From contig NZ_SDPV01000001.1 of assembly GCF_004135625.1 (NCBI RefSeq), positions 186,001 through 250,000 on the forward strand: a DNA stretch of 64,000 bases, given 5' to 3'. The DNA is from Pelagerythrobacter rhizovicinus. GTDB lineage: Bacteria > Pseudomonadota > Alphaproteobacteria > Sphingomonadales > Sphingomonadaceae. Position numbers and translations under genes: made by a program. Positions 9,127 through 18,655 of the stretch are shown piece after piece (position 1 is the stretch's first letter; each line of letters begins with the position of its first letter). The notes beneath the pieces were generated by a model. It saw only the letters and a program-made list of their open reading frames with translations, did no database searches and had not been told where the DNA came from.

Positions 9127-10608
9127 GTGACCGTGCGGTTGTCTCCGGCCACTCTCGGGCAGCTACCGCCGGACATCGAACGGCCTTCGTATGAACGGTC
9201 GACGGTCCGAAAGGGCGTGGTCCATCTCGGCATCGGCGCGTTCCATCGCGCCCACCAGGCGGTCGTCTTCGACGACCTGATCGGGCGGGGCGATCCGCGG
9301 TGGGGCGTTCGCGCGGCATCGCTCCGTTCGCCGGCGACGCGAGATGCGATGGCGCCCCAGGACGGGCTCTACAGCCTCGTCGTGCGCGATGGGGCCGAGG
9401 AGCGGACGCGGATCATAGGTTGCGTCACCGACGTCCTCGTGGCGCCGGAGAAGCCGGCCGCGCTCGTGGAAGCGCTCGCAGCGCCCGAGACTCACATCGT
9501 GACGCTGACGGTGACGGAAAAGGGCTACAAGCTCGATCCTGCGACCGGTTCGCTGATCGAGGCGGATCCTGACGTGACGTCCGACCTCGCCCGTCTCGAT
9601 CGCCCCAGGACCGCACCGGGATTTCTCGTCGCTGCGCTTGCGCTGCGGCGGACACGAGGGCTTGCGCCATTCACCGCGATATCGTGCGACAACCTTCCCG
9701 AGAACGGGCGCCGGCTCGAAGCGGCAGTGCTGGCCATGGCGGAGCGTTGCGATCCTGCGCTGCACGACTGGATCGCGGACAAGGGCGCCTTTCCCCAAAC
9801 TATGGTCGACCGCATCGTGCCGGCGACGGACGAGGCGGATGTCGAGCGGTTGGCGCGCCGGATCGGCGCCATGGACCGGGCGATGGTCAAGACCGAACCC
9901 TTCACGCAATGGGTCATAGAAGGTCGCTTCGCCGGTGAGCGGCCCGATTTCGGCGCGGCAGGGGTGCAGGTGACGGCCGATGTCGCACCCTGGGAGACGG
10001 CGAAGCTCCGGCTGCTCAATGGCGCTCATTCCGGCATAGCCTATCTGGGGGCGCAAGCGGGGATCGAGTTCGTCGACCAGTTCGTCTCGGACGATATCGG
10101 CGTGGCTCTCGTCGAGGCACTGTGGGACGAGGCGCAGGCGACGTTGGCGCCGCCGGACGAGCTCGACCTGGCCGTCTATCGTCGGGCATTGCTGGCGCGT
10201 TTCGCCAATCGTGCGCTGGGGCACCGAACCCGCCAGATCGCCATGGACGGTTCGCAGAAGCTGCCGCAGCGGCTGGTCGCACCGCTCCTCGCGCGGCAGG
10301 AGATGGGGCTGGCCTCGCCCATGATCGGCCTCGCGATCGCGGCCTGGATGCGTTGGCAGGCGGGACGCGACGATGCCGGCGAGCGCCACGTGGTCGACGA
10401 TCCGCTTGCGGATCGCACCGCCGCCGCCTGGGCCGCTGCCGCCGATCCCGCGGACGCTGCGCATCGTCTGCTCGCCATCGATGCGATCTTCCCGCCGGCG
10501 CTTGCCGGGAGCCCGGCGGCGCAGCAGATCGCACGCTGGTTGGGCGAGCTGGTTCGCAAGGGCGCTGCCGCGACGCTCGCCGCGGCCGTCGGGGATCAGG
10601 GCCGGTAG
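9127..10608 (+). CDS. uxuB: Mannitol dehydrogenase-family oxidoreductase, probable fructuronate reductase
   Basis: The product is a long-chain NAD-dependent polyol or uronate dehydrogenase. In a pectin locus the likely reaction is D-fructuronate to D-mannonate, a step of glucuronate/galacturonate catabolism. It shows [19 protein letters not shown], then [20 protein letters not shown] (nucleotide-binding N-terminus), [17 protein letters not shown] (family signature) and [16 protein letters not shown]. The start is uncertain. GTG at 9127 is placed just before the conserved RLSP segment; a TTG at 9055 inside the upstream gene would add 24 unconserved residues. The last 13 bases overlap the convergent dadA gene. 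The alternative is a mannitol or sorbitol dehydrogenase. Confidence 0.75.
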   Translation: MTVRLSPATLGQLPPDIERPSYERSTVRKGVVHLGIGAFHRAHQAVVFDDLIGRGDPRWGVRAASLRSPATRDAMAPQDGLYSLVVRDGAEERTRIIGCVTDVLVAPEKPAALVEALAAPETHIVTLTVTEKGYKLDPATGSLIEADPDVTSDLARLDRPRTAPGFLVAALALRRTRGLAPFTAISCDNLPENGRRLEAAVLAMAERCDPALHDWIADKGAFPQTMVDRIVPATDEADVERLARRIGAMDRAMVKTEPFTQWVIEGRFAGERPDFGAAGVQVTADVAPWETAKLRLLNGAHSGIAYLGAQAGIEFVDQFVSDDIGVALVEALWDEAQATLAPPDELDLAVYRRALLARFANRALGHRTRQIAMDGSQKLPQRLVAPLLARQEMGLASPMIGLAIAAWMRWQAGRDDAGERHVVDDPLADRTAAAWAAAADPADAAHRLLAIDAIFPPALAGSPAAQQIARWLGELVRKGAAATLAAAVGDQGR

Positions 10609-11855
10609 CGTATCAGGCCAAGTCCGTCCGGATCGATCGGGGGGCTCTTGCCGTCGATAATGGCGGAGATCAGGCGGCCGGACCCGCACGCCATCGTCCA
10701 GCCGAGCGTGCCGTGGCCGGCATTGAGGAACAGGTTCGACAGCGGCGTCGCGCCGACGATCGGGGTGCTGTCGGGCGTCATCGGGCGCAATCCGCTCCAG
10801 AAGTTGGATGGCGCATCGTTCGCCGCGGCGCCCGGGAAGAGATCGCTTAGCGAATGCCGCAGGGTCGCCTCACGCCGGGCATGCAGCGTGGGGTCGAAGC
10901 CCGCCAGCTCGGCCATTCCGCCGACCCGGATGCGTTCGCCCAGGCGGGTGATCGCGATCTTGTAGCTTTCGTCGAGCAGTGTCGACACCGGCGCCCGCGC
11001 GGCATCGGCCACCGGCAGTGTGATCGAATATCCCTTCACCGGATAGATCGGCACGCGGAGCCCCAGTGGGTGCAGCAAGGCGGGCGAATAGCTGGCGAGC
11101 GCGACGAGGTATGCGTCGCCCCGCACGACGCCCCGGTCGGTCCGGATGCCGGTGACACGGTCTCCGTCGCGCTCCAGCGCATCGATGCGTGTCCCGAAAC
11201 GCAGGTCCACACCCTTGCCGGGCAGCCGCTCGGCAAGCAGGCGGGTGAACACGTGGCAATCGCCTGTCTCGTCCCCCGGCAGACGCAGGCCTCCCATGAA
11301 GCGGTCACGCGAGGCGCTAAGGCCCGGTTCGGCGCGGATGCAGCCGTCGCGGTCGAGCAGCTCGTAGGCGACGCCGTACTGCTCCAGCACGGCGATGTCG
11401 CTCGCGCTCGCATCGAGCTGCTTCTGCGTGCGGAAGAGCTGGAGCGTGCCGAGCGAGCGCTGATCGTATTCCAGGCCGAGCTTGCCGCGCAGCGCGATCA
11501 GCTCGTCTCGGCTGAACTCGGCCAGGCGAACCATGCGGCTCTTGTTGAGCGCGTATCGCGAGGCGGTGCAATTGCGCAGCATCGCCAGAATCCAGCGCAT
11601 CATGGCCATGTCGAGCCGCGGGCGCAGGATCAGCGGGGCATGCTTCATCAGCAGCCAGCGCAGCGCCTTAACCGGAATGCCGGGTGCCGCCCAGGGGGAG
11701 GCGTAGCCGGGCGAGATCTCGCCTGCATTGGCGAAGCTGGTTTCCAGCGCCGGCCCCTGCTGACGGTCGATCAGCACGACCTCGTGCCCCGCCTCGGCCA
11801 GGTAATAGGCCGACGTCACGCCGACCACGCCGGCGCCCAGAACGATCACTCTCAT
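10596..11855 (-). CDS. dadA: D-amino acid dehydrogenase, small subunit
   Basis: This FAD enzyme oxidises D-amino acids, chiefly D-alanine, to the 2-oxo acid and ammonia, passing electrons to the membrane quinone pool. The 419-residue protein begins [30 protein letters not shown], the FAD-binding Rossmann motif. It continues with [20 protein letters not shown], typical of DadA, and ends with [16 protein letters not shown] and [20 protein letters not shown]. Its ATG overlaps the alanine racemase stop by 4 bp, forming the usual racemase-plus-dehydrogenase pair that turns L-alanine into pyruvate. The 3' end overlaps the convergent upstream gene by 13 bp. Confidence 0.93.
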   Translation of the reverse strand: MRVIVLGAGVVGVTSAYYLAEAGHEVVLIDRQQGPALETSFANAGEISPGYASPWAAPGIPVKALRWLLMKHAPLILRPRLDMAMMRWILAMLRNCTASRYALNKSRMVRLAEFSRDELIALRGKLGLEYDQRSLGTLQLFRTQKQLDASASDIAVLEQYGVAYELLDRDGCIRAEPGLSASRDRFMGGLRLPGDETGDCHVFTRLLAERLPGKGVDLRFGTRIDALERDGDRVTGIRTDRGVVRGDAYLVALASYSPALLHPLGLRVPIYPVKGYSITLPVADAARAPVSTLLDESYKIAITRLGERIRVGGMAELAGFDPTLHARREATLRHSLSDLFPGAAANDAPSNFWSGLRPMTPDSTPIVGATPLSNLFLNAGHGTLGWTMACGSGRLISAIIDGKSPPIDPDGLGLIRYRP

Positions 11856-12997
11856 GGATAGCTCCCCGGCACCCGCACCTGCGCGGCGCCGCTTTCGTGA
11901 TAGATGCGCGCATGCCGCGCACCCAATTGCGTCAGGATCTCGTAGGCGATCGTCCCTGCATCGCGCGCAACTTGATCGAGCGATTGCGAAGGGCCGATCA
12001 GCTCGACGAAGTCCCCCTCGCGCAATGCTTCCTCAGGCAGCGCGCTGATGTCGACGGTGGTGCTGTCCATCGATACGCGCCCGGCGACGGGAAGCCGTGC
12101 CCCGCCGCGCCATGCGGCGCCGACGCCGCCGAGACAGCGGGGCCAGCCGTCCGCATAACCGATGGCGATCGTCGCGAGCCGCTGCCGCGTCGTCGCCACG
12201 TGTTCGAGACCGTAGCCGACCCCGGTACCCGCCTCGATCGTGCGAATCTGGAGCACGCGCGCGTCGAGGCGGACGACAGGTCGCAGCCCCTCGGCAAGAG
12301 GACCTGGATCGACTCCGAACAAGGCAACACCGGGGCGCGCGACATCCCCGTGAAACTCACCGCCGAGGAATGTGCCGCCGCTGTTCGCGATCGAGCCGGG
12401 TACACCCGGGAAATGCGCGTGGAGCATACGGAACCGCGCAAGCTGCTCTACGTTGGCGGGGCGCGCCGGTTCGTCGGCGCAGGCGAGGTGGGTCATGAGC
12501 AGGCGAAGATCGACGTCGCGGGCGAATGCCGGATCATTCGCCAGAGCGATCGCGGCAGCGGAGGGCAGGCCGAGGCGTGACATGCCGCTGTCGACTTGCA
12601 GCGCTGCCGGAAGCGAACGGCCATGCGAGCGGGCCAGCGTGCGCCAGTGTTCGACCTGCGTCGCGGAATTCAGAACCGGTACGAAGCCGCGCTCGGCGCA
12701 TAGCGCCTCGGTTCCCGGATCGATGCCGTTGAGGATGAAAATCTCTACATCCCCGCCGATGACTTGCTCCAGTGGGCCGGCCTCGCAAAGCTGGGCGACG
12801 AAGAAGGTGCGGCAGCCCTCTCGGTAAAGGGCCGGGCCGACCATCGTCGCGCCGAGACCATAGGCGTTCGCCTTGACGACGGCACCACAGCGCGCCGGTG
12901 CGACACGCCGCGAAATGGTGCGGTAATTCGCGCGAATGGCATCGAGATCGATACCGAGCCGGCTCGAGAATGCGTCGATGGCGATGTGTGATTGCAT
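11852..12997 (-). CDS. dadX: Alanine racemase, catabolic type
   Basis: This PLP enzyme interconverts L- and D-alanine. The 381-residue protein has the PLP-lysine motif [12 protein letters not shown] (Lys near residue 42), the sequence [24 protein letters not shown], and [11 protein letters not shown] before the C-terminal domain with [22 protein letters not shown] precedes the ATG at 12997. Coupling to dadA and divergence from an Lrp-family regulator indicate the catabolic racemase rather than the cell-wall one, although a single genome copy could serve both roles. Confidence 0.92.
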   Translation of the reverse strand: MQSHIAIDAFSSRLGIDLDAIRANYRTISRRVAPARCGAVVKANAYGLGATMVGPALYREGCRTFFVAQLCEAGPLEQVIGGDVEIFILNGIDPGTEALCAERGFVPVLNSATQVEHWRTLARSHGRSLPAALQVDSGMSRLGLPSAAAIALANDPAFARDVDLRLLMTHLACADEPARPANVEQLARFRMLHAHFPGVPGSIANSGGTFLGGEFHGDVARPGVALFGVDPGPLAEGLRPVVRLDARVLQIRTIEAGTGVGYGLEHVATTRQRLATIAIGYADGWPRCLGGVGAAWRGGARLPVAGRVSMDSTTVDISALPEEALREGDFVELIGPSQSLDQVARDAGTIAYEILTQLGARHARIYHESGAAQVRVPGSYP

Positions 12998-13037
12998 TCC
13001 CCGCTCCTTCGGCGGGAATACTGCACATCCTGCTCAA

Positions 13038-13064
13038 CGTTTCGCCAATCTGGTGTATGAAACG
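13038..13064. promoter_or_regulatory. Inverted repeat CGTTTC-N15-GAAACG in the dadX/lrp divergent region
   Basis: The arms CGTTTC (13038-13043) and GAAACG (13059-13064) are perfect complements with centres about two helical turns apart. They lie in the 119-bp space between the racemase gene and the divergent Lrp-type gene. A second repeated element, CGCCAAT, follows each arm. This is where an Lrp-family regulator of the dad genes would be expected to bind. No footprint is implied by sequence alone. Confidence 0.45.
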
Positions 13065-13116
13065 CCAATGGATACGCTATGAGTGGCACAATCTGCAAAG
13101 CATTGGAATATTCTGC

Positions 13117-13563
13117 ATGAAAGCTCTGGATGACGCCGATCGGCGGATCCTCAACCGCCTTCGTCTCGACGCGCGGATCACCAACAGCGCGCTTGCCGCG
13201 GAGGTCGGCCTGTCGCCATCCGCCTGCTTGCGGCGCGTGAAATTGCTGGAGGCGTCGGGCGTGATCCGGGGCTATACCGCGATCGTCTCCAGCGCCGGGC
13301 CGGACGAAGGGACCGTCGCTATCGTGCAGATCGCGCTCGAACGGCAGACCGAGGAATATCTCGCCCGTTTCGAGGCCGCTTTGCGCCGCTATCCCGAGAT
13401 TCAGGAGTGGTATCTGATGACCGGCAGCGGCGACTACATCCTGCGCGTGCAGATCGCCGGGATCGACGACTATGGCGAGTTTCACCGGGACGTGTTGTCG
13501 CGGCTCCCCGGCGTTTCACGGATCACGTCGAGCTTCGCCATGCGCAGCCATCGCCGCCGGTAG
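13117..13563 (+). CDS. Lrp/AsnC-family transcriptional regulator, probable activator of dad genes
   Basis: The 148-residue protein has an N-terminal winged helix-turn-helix (DDADRRILNRLRLDARITNSALAAEVGLS, then SACLRRVKLLEASGVIRGY). A C-terminal RAM ligand-binding domain follows (YPEIQEWYLMTGSGDYILRVQIAG). The ATG at 13117 is chosen because translation from there starts directly at the conserved helix; longer frames upstream cross the divergent promoter. It is transcribed away from alr-dadA, the usual arrangement for DadR/Lrp proteins that respond to alanine. Confidence 0.88.
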   Translation: MKALDDADRRILNRLRLDARITNSALAAEVGLSPSACLRRVKLLEASGVIRGYTAIVSSAGPDEGTVAIVQIALERQTEEYLARFEAALRRYPEIQEWYLMTGSGDYILRVQIAGIDDYGEFHRDVLSRLPGVSRITSSFAMRSHRRR

Positions 13564-13631
13564 CACGGCGGTCAGCCATGGAACGGGAGCGCGGGGCCGG
13601 CCGTTGGGCTCTTGCCGAAAAGGAGACCATC

Positions 13632-14006
13632 ATGCCGGAGATCGGACGCAGGCGTTGGGCCATTGCCGAAGGTTACATCCCCAGCGAGAGCAGTTTCGAT
13701 GACCCCGCGCTCGTCTCGCACGAGACTGCCTGTATCCTGAACGCCGGCGACCGGGAAGCGAGGGTCGAGATCACGCTCTATTTCGCCGACCGCGATTCCG
13801 CAGGGCCCTACCGGGTCAGGGTACCTCCCCGGCGAACGCTGCACCTGCGGTTCAACGACCTCGAGGATCCCGAGCCGGTCCCGCGCGACACCGACTACGC
13901 CTCGGTCATCGAAGCTGATGTACCGATCGTAGTGCAGCATTCGCGGCTGGATTCGCGGAAGAGCGAAGTCGCCTTGCTGACGACCATGGCCTATTCCGAG
14001 AGCTGA
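13632..14006 (+). CDS. Sensory rhodopsin transducer family protein (ASRT-like)
   Basis: The 124-residue protein matches the family of the soluble transducer of Anabaena sensory rhodopsin along nearly its whole length. It has GRRRWAIAEGYIPSES, SHETACILNAGDREARVEIT, YFADRDSAGPYRVRVPPRRT, LRFNDLEDPEPVPRDTDYAS and VIEADVPIVVQHSRLDSRK. The family forms a small beta-sandwich tetramer and the Anabaena member has been reported to bind DNA and rhodopsin. AGGAGA precedes the ATG at 13632. No rhodopsin or carotenoid gene is nearby. Such proteins in rhodopsin-free bacteria may bind a sugar or other small ligand, but the function here is unknown. Confidence 0.85.
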   Translation: MPEIGRRRWAIAEGYIPSESSFDDPALVSHETACILNAGDREARVEITLYFADRDSAGPYRVRVPPRRTLHLRFNDLEDPEPVPRDTDYASVIEADVPIVVQHSRLDSRKSEVALLTTMAYSES

Positions 14007-14021
14007 CGTCTCACCCGGCGG

Positions 14022-15179
14022 TCAGCCGAGAATGGCCACACTGCGCAGGATCAGGCGGACAAGCTCCGTCTGCCGGCTCACACCGACCTTGGCGAAGATC
14101 CGCTTGGAATAGGAGCGCACGGTGCTTTCGGTCAGTCCCAGCTCCTCGGCCGCTTCGGTCAGCGAGAACCCTTGCGTAAGCAGGGCGGCGAGGCCCGCTT
14201 CGGAGGGCGAGAGATCGAACAGGGCGGCGATCAGCTGCTCGAACGTGGCGCCGGGCGCCGGGTCGGTCGCATAGACGATCGCCCCAGGGCTAGCGTCGAT
14301 CGGCGCCGCACGCTCGCGCTCGATGGCGCGCACGAGAATGCCCAGGCCCTCGTTGGCCGGATCGGCACAGCGGAAGGCGCGGACGAGACCGGCGCCCGAG
14401 TTCTCGATCCGGCTCAGCAGCGCCTCCTTCACGATCCGCTCGAACTTGCGCGAATCGGTTCGTCCACCGACCGCGAGATGCCGGTCGACCAGTCGGAAGG
14501 TTTCTCCGCGGTCAACCTTCGCCTCGGCCGCCTTGTTCATCCGCAACACCCGGCCGCGGCCATCGAGAATGAAGGTCGCGATGGTGAGGCGGTCGAGGGT
14601 GGAGGTGAGCACGCCGATCTGGCTTTCGTCGCGCTGGATGCGCGAGAACAGCTCCAGCGCGATCTGCACGTGCGGCCGCAGCGCGGCCATCAGCGCCTTG
14701 TGCCGGGCTGTGAAGCGGAAGCTTTCGAAATGCGCGACCAGCCCGAGGTTGCACTCGATCCCGCCGGGCTCCGCGACATACATGCCGAGCGCCTGCGCGA
14801 TGCCATAAGGCTTCATGATCTCCAGGTAGAACTCGTCGCGCTCCAGTCCTTCGCGGGGCGCGACTTCCTCGAGCAGGAGGATCTCGCCGGTGCGCTTCAG
14901 CGCGTTGCTCATCGGGTCGAGATCACCCAGTGCCGCCTGGCGCGAGTGGATCGTGCGCGCCACTTCGGGATCGACCGCCGGCGGCTCCGCCCACAGCGTG
15001 ACCGAGGCGAGCCCCTTGCGGCTGAGCTGGAGCGAGATCGCCGCGTTGTCGCACCCAGCCGTTTTCGCCAGCGCACGCAGGAAGGCGCGCCAGGGTTCGA
15101 GCTCGATCGGGCCGCGATAGAGCGTCGCCAGCAGCTCGGGGTCGAGTGCCATTGTCTCGGTCTTCGCCCGCGCCGTCAT
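14022..15179 (-). CDS. LuxR-family transcriptional regulator next to the steroid-ring operon
   Basis: This 385-residue regulator has a C-terminal LuxR helix-turn-helix (LSPSEAGLAALLTQGFSLTEAAEELGLTESTVRSYSKRIFAKVGVSRQTELV is one continuous region near residues 320-375). The N-terminal half looks like a sensor domain with a PAS-like central segment (TFILDGRGRVLRMNKAAE). There is no receiver or autoinducer domain signature that I can recognise. The ATG at 15179 overlaps the stop of the SDR gene by 4 bp. Its size and position beside steroid genes recall TeiR, the LuxR-type testosterone regulator of Comamonas. Orthology is not shown, so it is only a candidate regulator of the divergent operon. 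Confidence 0.8.
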   Translation of the reverse strand: MTARAKTETMALDPELLATLYRGPIELEPWRAFLRALAKTAGCDNAAISLQLSRKGLASVTLWAEPPAVDPEVARTIHSRQAALGDLDPMSNALKRTGEILLLEEVAPREGLERDEFYLEIMKPYGIAQALGMYVAEPGGIECNLGLVAHFESFRFTARHKALMAALRPHVQIALELFSRIQRDESQIGVLTSTLDRLTIATFILDGRGRVLRMNKAAEAKVDRGETFRLVDRHLAVGGRTDSRKFERIVKEALLSRIENSGAGLVRAFRCADPANEGLGILVRAIERERAAPIDASPGAIVYATDPAPGATFEQLIAALFDLSPSEAGLAALLTQGFSLTEAAEELGLTESTVRSYSKRIFAKVGVSRQTELVRLILRSVAILG

Positions 15180-15931
15180 CCGCCGCCATCCTGTGCGAGC
15201 GCGAGAAACGCCGGAATCTCGCCCCCGCCGTGCAGCTCGATCGCCGCGCCGGAGACGTAGGCGGCGTCGGGCGAGGCGAGCCAGGCCACGCAGGCGGCCA
15301 CGTCGTGCCCGCGCGCCATGCGCTTCATCGGCAGCGTGGCGCCGAGCCGCGCGACGCCTTCCGCACCGCCGTAGTGTTCCACCTGATCGGCATTCTCCAC
15401 CAGGCCGATCACGATCGCATTGACCCGAACGTCCGGCCCCCATTCCATCGCCAGGCCCTGCGTCGCGCTGATCAAGCCCGCTTTTGCCGCACCGTACGCA
15501 ACGGTACCCGGTGCCGCGCGCAGGCCGGAGATGCTGGCGATATTGACCACCGAACCGCCCGCATCGCGCAAGGCGCCGTAGGCCGCGCGCGCGAGGATGA
15601 GCGGCGCGGTCAGATTGAGGGCGATCACTTTCTCGAGCAGTTCGGGCGAGGAGTCGGCGACCGCCGCCGCAGGTGTTCCCCCGGCATTGTTGACCAGCAG
15701 GTCGAGACGTCCGCAACGCTCGATGGCCGTGGCCACCAGCGCCTCGACAGCGGCGGGATCGCGCACGTCGGTCGGCAGGAACAGCGCCTCTCTCCCGCCA
15801 GCGGCTACCGGCTCAGCGGGCGCCCGGCGCGCGCAGACGGCGACCTGCCATCCGTCGGTGAGCAGCCGTTCGGCAATCGCGCGTCCGATGCCGCGCGTTC
15901 CCCCGCTGATCAATGCGACGCGTTCGCTCAT
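15176..15931 (-). CDS. Short-chain dehydrogenase/reductase
   Basis: The 251-residue SDR has the NAD(P) motif SGGTRGIGRAIAERLL, NNAGG, the catalytic serine in NIASISG, and YGAAKAG supplying Tyr and Lys. The ATG at 15931 starts MSERVALISGG; a longer frame to 16177 crosses into the divergent promoter and is rejected. It is cotranscribed with the LuxR-type regulator and divergent from ipdA. The likely role is oxidation or reduction of a hydroxyl or keto group on a steroid or steroid-derived acyl-CoA, based on neighbours only. Confidence 0.82.
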   Translation of the reverse strand: MSERVALISGGTRGIGRAIAERLLTDGWQVAVCARRAPAEPVAAGGREALFLPTDVRDPAAVEALVATAIERCGRLDLLVNNAGGTPAAAVADSSPELLEKVIALNLTAPLILARAAYGALRDAGGSVVNIASISGLRAAPGTVAYGAAKAGLISATQGLAMEWGPDVRVNAIVIGLVENADQVEHYGGAEGVARLGATLPMKRMARGHDVAACVAWLASPDAAYVSGAAIELHGGGEIPAFLALAQDGGG

Positions 15932-16001
15932 GTCCGTACCGTGTCCTCTCTCGTCTCGTCTGGAGCCTATCCCCGGACACCGCAAGTCGCCGTCACCAAA
16001 T

Positions 16002-16024
16002 GGGGGTATCGGCCGATCGCCCCC
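16002..16024. promoter_or_regulatory. GC-rich dyad in the divergent region before ipdA
   Basis: A perfect 10-bp palindrome, ATCGGCCGAT (16008-16017), is flanked by GGGGG on the left and CCCCC on the right, with a one-base asymmetry. It lies between the SDR/LuxR unit and the ipd operon, 45 bp before the ipdA start. It could be an operator for the LuxR-type or another regulator, or a leader hairpin. The sequence alone does not tell these apart. Confidence 0.4.
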
Positions 16025-16068
16025 AGCCGCATCTCTCGGATCGGGAAGAGAGGATCGAACGACCGGCC

Positions 16069-16953
16069 ATGCCGACGATTGACAAGACGATGGACGCCGC
16101 TGCGGTGGTTTCACGGTTGCGAAGCGGCATGACCCTGGGCATCGGCGGCTGGGGGCCGCGCCGCAAGCCGATGGCACTGGTGCGCGAGATCCTGCGTTCG
16201 GACCTCACGGATCTGACGCTGGTCTCTTACGGCGGCCCCGACGTCGGCATGCTGTGCGCGGCGGGCAAAGTGAAGAAGCTCGTCTTCGCCTTCGTTTCGC
16301 TCGACGAGATTCCGCTTGAGCCCTGGTTCCGCAAGAGCCGCGAGGCCGGCGTGATCGAGGTGCTCGAGCTCGACGAGGGCATGTTTCAGTGGGGCCTCAA
16401 GGCCGCGGCGTTCTCCGTGCCGTTCCTGCCGACGAGGGTCGGACTCGGAACCGATCTGCTCGAACTGGGCGGTCTGAAGACGGTCACCTCACCCTACGAC
16501 GACGGCGAGGTCCTGGTCGCCATACCCGCGCTAAAGCTAGACGCCGCCCTGATCCACGTTCACCGGGCGGACCGGCGGGGCAATGTCCAGGCGCTCGGGC
16601 CGGACACGTACTACGACGAATGGTTCGCCAAGGCCGCGGCCGAATGCTTCGTCTCCTGCGAGGAACTGGTCGATGCGATGGAGGCTTCCTACCCGCAGGA
16701 CGTCAGGGCCAACCTGTTCGAACGGTGCTTCGTGACCGGCGTCGCCAAGACGCCCGGCGGGGCACATCCGACGACCATGCCGCCCGCCTATGGTTGGGAC
16801 ATGGGGTGGCTGAAGAAATACGCCGCCGCGGCCAAGGATCCGGGGGGCTGGAACGCAGTCGCCGAATGGGCGGTGGGCGCGAGCGAGGCCGATTATCTCG
16901 CCTCGGTCGGCGGGCAAGAGGGAGTAGCGGCGCTTCCGCTGCCGGTGTTCTGA
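16069..16953 (+). CDS. ipdA: COCHEA-CoA hydrolase subunit A (steroid C/D-ring opening)
   Basis: IpdAB, a relative of class I CoA transferases, hydrolyses the last carbocycle of the steroid C/D remnant. The 294-residue protein shows the IpdA pattern: AAVVSRLRSGMTLGIGGWG, RRKPMALVREILRSDLTDLT, SYGGPDVGMLCAAGKVKK, then DEGMFQWGLKAAA and PFLPTRVGLGTDL, ending with GGAHPTTMPPAYGWD. These segments match, from memory, the mycobacterial IpdA sequence well beyond general CoA-transferase similarity. The ATG at 16069 overlaps nothing upstream and starts the 14-gene operon; AGAGAGGA lies about 15 bases before it, rather far. It needs IpdB as its partner. Confidence 0.88.
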   Translation: MPTIDKTMDAAAVVSRLRSGMTLGIGGWGPRRKPMALVREILRSDLTDLTLVSYGGPDVGMLCAAGKVKKLVFAFVSLDEIPLEPWFRKSREAGVIEVLELDEGMFQWGLKAAAFSVPFLPTRVGLGTDLLELGGLKTVTSPYDDGEVLVAIPALKLDAALIHVHRADRRGNVQALGPDTYYDEWFAKAAAECFVSCEELVDAMEASYPQDVRANLFERCFVTGVAKTPGGAHPTTMPPAYGWDMGWLKKYAAAAKDPGGWNAVAEWAVGASEADYLASVGGQEGVAALPLPVF

Positions 16954-17744
16954 TGAGCATTACGCTGGCAGAACTGTGCATCGTCGCCTGTGCGGAAGCG
17001 TTTCGCACGAGCCGCGAGATCATCGCCACCGGCATCGGACCGATCCCCCGCATCGGCGCGGGTCTGGCCAAGCTGACCCACTCGCCGGGCCTGATGATGA
17101 CCGACGGCGAGGCGTTCCTGGTCGAGCAGCCGGTTCCGCTCGGCGCGACGGGTGACGAACGCCCCACGCCGGCCGGATACCTGCCTTTCTCGCGCTTCTT
17201 CGACAGCGCGGTGTGGAGCGGGCGGCGGCACGCGATGGTGACCCCGACTCAGATCGACCGGTTCGGGCAGACCAACCTTTCGGCGCTGGGCGGTACGCAT
17301 ACGCGGCCCAAGGTGCAGATGCTGGGCGCGCGGGGCTTCCCCGGCAACGGCATCTATCACCCGAACTCGATGTTCATTCCGGCGCACTCGCCGCGCGTGT
17401 TCGTCGGCGGCGAAGTCGATCGCGTCTCCAGCCCCGGGTACAATCCGGCGCGGCGCGTGCCGGGCGGGAACTACGGCGGCATCGACCTGCGGCGGATCGT
17501 CACCGACTTGTGCGTCATGGACTTCGGCGGCCCCGATCATGCGATCCGCGTCGTCTCGCTGCACCCCGGGGTGATCTTTGCGCAGGTGCAGGACGCGACC
17601 GGATTCGAACTGATCGACGCCGTCGAAGGCGAAACGCCGCTGCCGGGCGAGGAGCAGCTGGCGCTGATCGAACGGCTCGATCCGCGCGGCTTTCGCGCCC
17701 GGGTTCTCAAGGACAATCCTCCGGCAGAAAGGGGCGCATCATGA
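16953..17744 (+). CDS. ipdB: COCHEA-CoA hydrolase subunit B
   Basis: This is the partner of IpdA in the ring-opening hydrolase. The 263-residue protein begins SITLAELCIVACAEAFR, followed by GIGPIPRIGAGLAKLTHSPG and LMMTDGEAFLV. It later has DRFGQTNLSALG and MDFGGPDHAIRVVSLHPGV. This layout is typical of IpdB-type beta subunits, which differ from acyl-CoA transferases in lacking the canonical catalytic glutamate context. Its ATG lies on the last base of the ipdA stop codon (TGATG), giving equimolar translation. Confidence 0.87.
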   Translation: MSITLAELCIVACAEAFRTSREIIATGIGPIPRIGAGLAKLTHSPGLMMTDGEAFLVEQPVPLGATGDERPTPAGYLPFSRFFDSAVWSGRRHAMVTPTQIDRFGQTNLSALGGTHTRPKVQMLGARGFPGNGIYHPNSMFIPAHSPRVFVGGEVDRVSSPGYNPARRVPGGNYGGIDLRRIVTDLCVMDFGGPDHAIRVVSLHPGVIFAQVQDATGFELIDAVEGETPLPGEEQLALIERLDPRGFRARVLKDNPPAERGAS

Positions 17745-18652
17745 CCGAGCCCGGCAACGACGGCCTCGAGCCGCCGACCCCCAGCGAGCACGTCTACGAG
17801 ACCGACGAGCCGGTCCTCTACGAGGCTGCCGGCGGAATCGCGCGCGTGACGCTGAACCGGCCGCGCTATCACAACGTCCAGAACAGCCAGATGACTTACG
17901 CGCTGGATGACGCCTTCCGCCGCGCGGTAGACGACGATGCGGTCAAGGTGATCGTGCTTAAGTCCGACGCCAAGCACTTCAGCGCGGGGCACGACATCGG
18001 CTCGCCCGGGCGGGACTTCCATGCGAGCGTCGATCGGCGGCTCATGTGGTACGATCACGCCAACAAGGCCGGCGCCGAGAAAGCCTATATCCGCGAGCAG
18101 GAACAATACCTCGGCATGTGCAAGCGCTGGCGGGACATTCCCAAGCCGACGATCGCGCAGGTCCATGGCGGCTGCATCGCCGGCGGTCTGATGCTGGCCT
18201 GGGTCTGCGACCTGATCGTCGCCTCGGACGACGCGTTCTTCCAGGATCCGGTGCTGCAGATGGGCTTCCCGGGCCTCGAATATTTCGCCCATTGCCACGA
18301 GCTCAACGTGCGGATCGCCAAGGAATTCCTGTTCCTCGGCGAACGGATGAGCGCGCAGCGCGCCTACGAGATGGGCATGGTCAACCGCGTCGTGGCGCGG
18401 GCCGATCTGGAGGCCGAAGTGGCGCGCATCGCTAGCCGGATCGCGGAGCAGCCGCGGCTGGCGCTCCAGCTCGCCAAGCAGGCCTGCAACCACATGGAGA
18501 CGCTTGCGGGCAAGAACGCCGGGATCGATGCGGCCTTCGGCTACCACCACTTCGCCCACGCCAACAACACGCTGGTCAAGGGCGACTACATCGCCGGGTT
18601 CGACGGCAAGAAAATGGCCGAGAAGAACAAGCGGCAGACGGGCGAGGACTGA
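17741..18652 (+). CDS. Enoyl-CoA hydratase/isomerase family protein
   Basis: This 303-residue crotonase-fold protein carries an N-terminal extension of about 30 residues (EPPTPSEHVYETDEPVLYE). The core has VTLNRPRYHNVQNSQM, KHFSAGHDIGSPGRD (oxyanion-hole region) and GGCIAGGLMLAWVCDLIVASDDAFFQDP. A 20-residue insertion rich in charged residues sits between the two oxyanion segments. It is coupled to ipdB by a 4-bp overlap. It is the second of two crotonases in the operon. A hydratase, isomerase or retro-Claisen hydrolase role in C/D-ring breakdown is plausible, but the specific step is unknown. Confidence 0.8.
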   Translation: MTEPGNDGLEPPTPSEHVYETDEPVLYEAAGGIARVTLNRPRYHNVQNSQMTYALDDAFRRAVDDDAVKVIVLKSDAKHFSAGHDIGSPGRDFHASVDRRLMWYDHANKAGAEKAYIREQEQYLGMCKRWRDIPKPTIAQVHGGCIAGGLMLAWVCDLIVASDDAFFQDPVLQMGFPGLEYFAHCHELNVRIAKEFLFLGERMSAQRAYEMGMVNRVVARADLEAEVARIASRIAEQPRLALQLAKQACNHMETLAGKNAGIDAAFGYHHFAHANNTLVKGDYIAGFDGKKMAEKNKRQTGED

Positions 18653-18655
18653 CGT

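Noticed and set aside
15932-16177. N-terminal extension of the SDR gene up to 16177
   Set aside because: It would cross the divergent promoter and add about 82 residues before the conserved Rossmann start.
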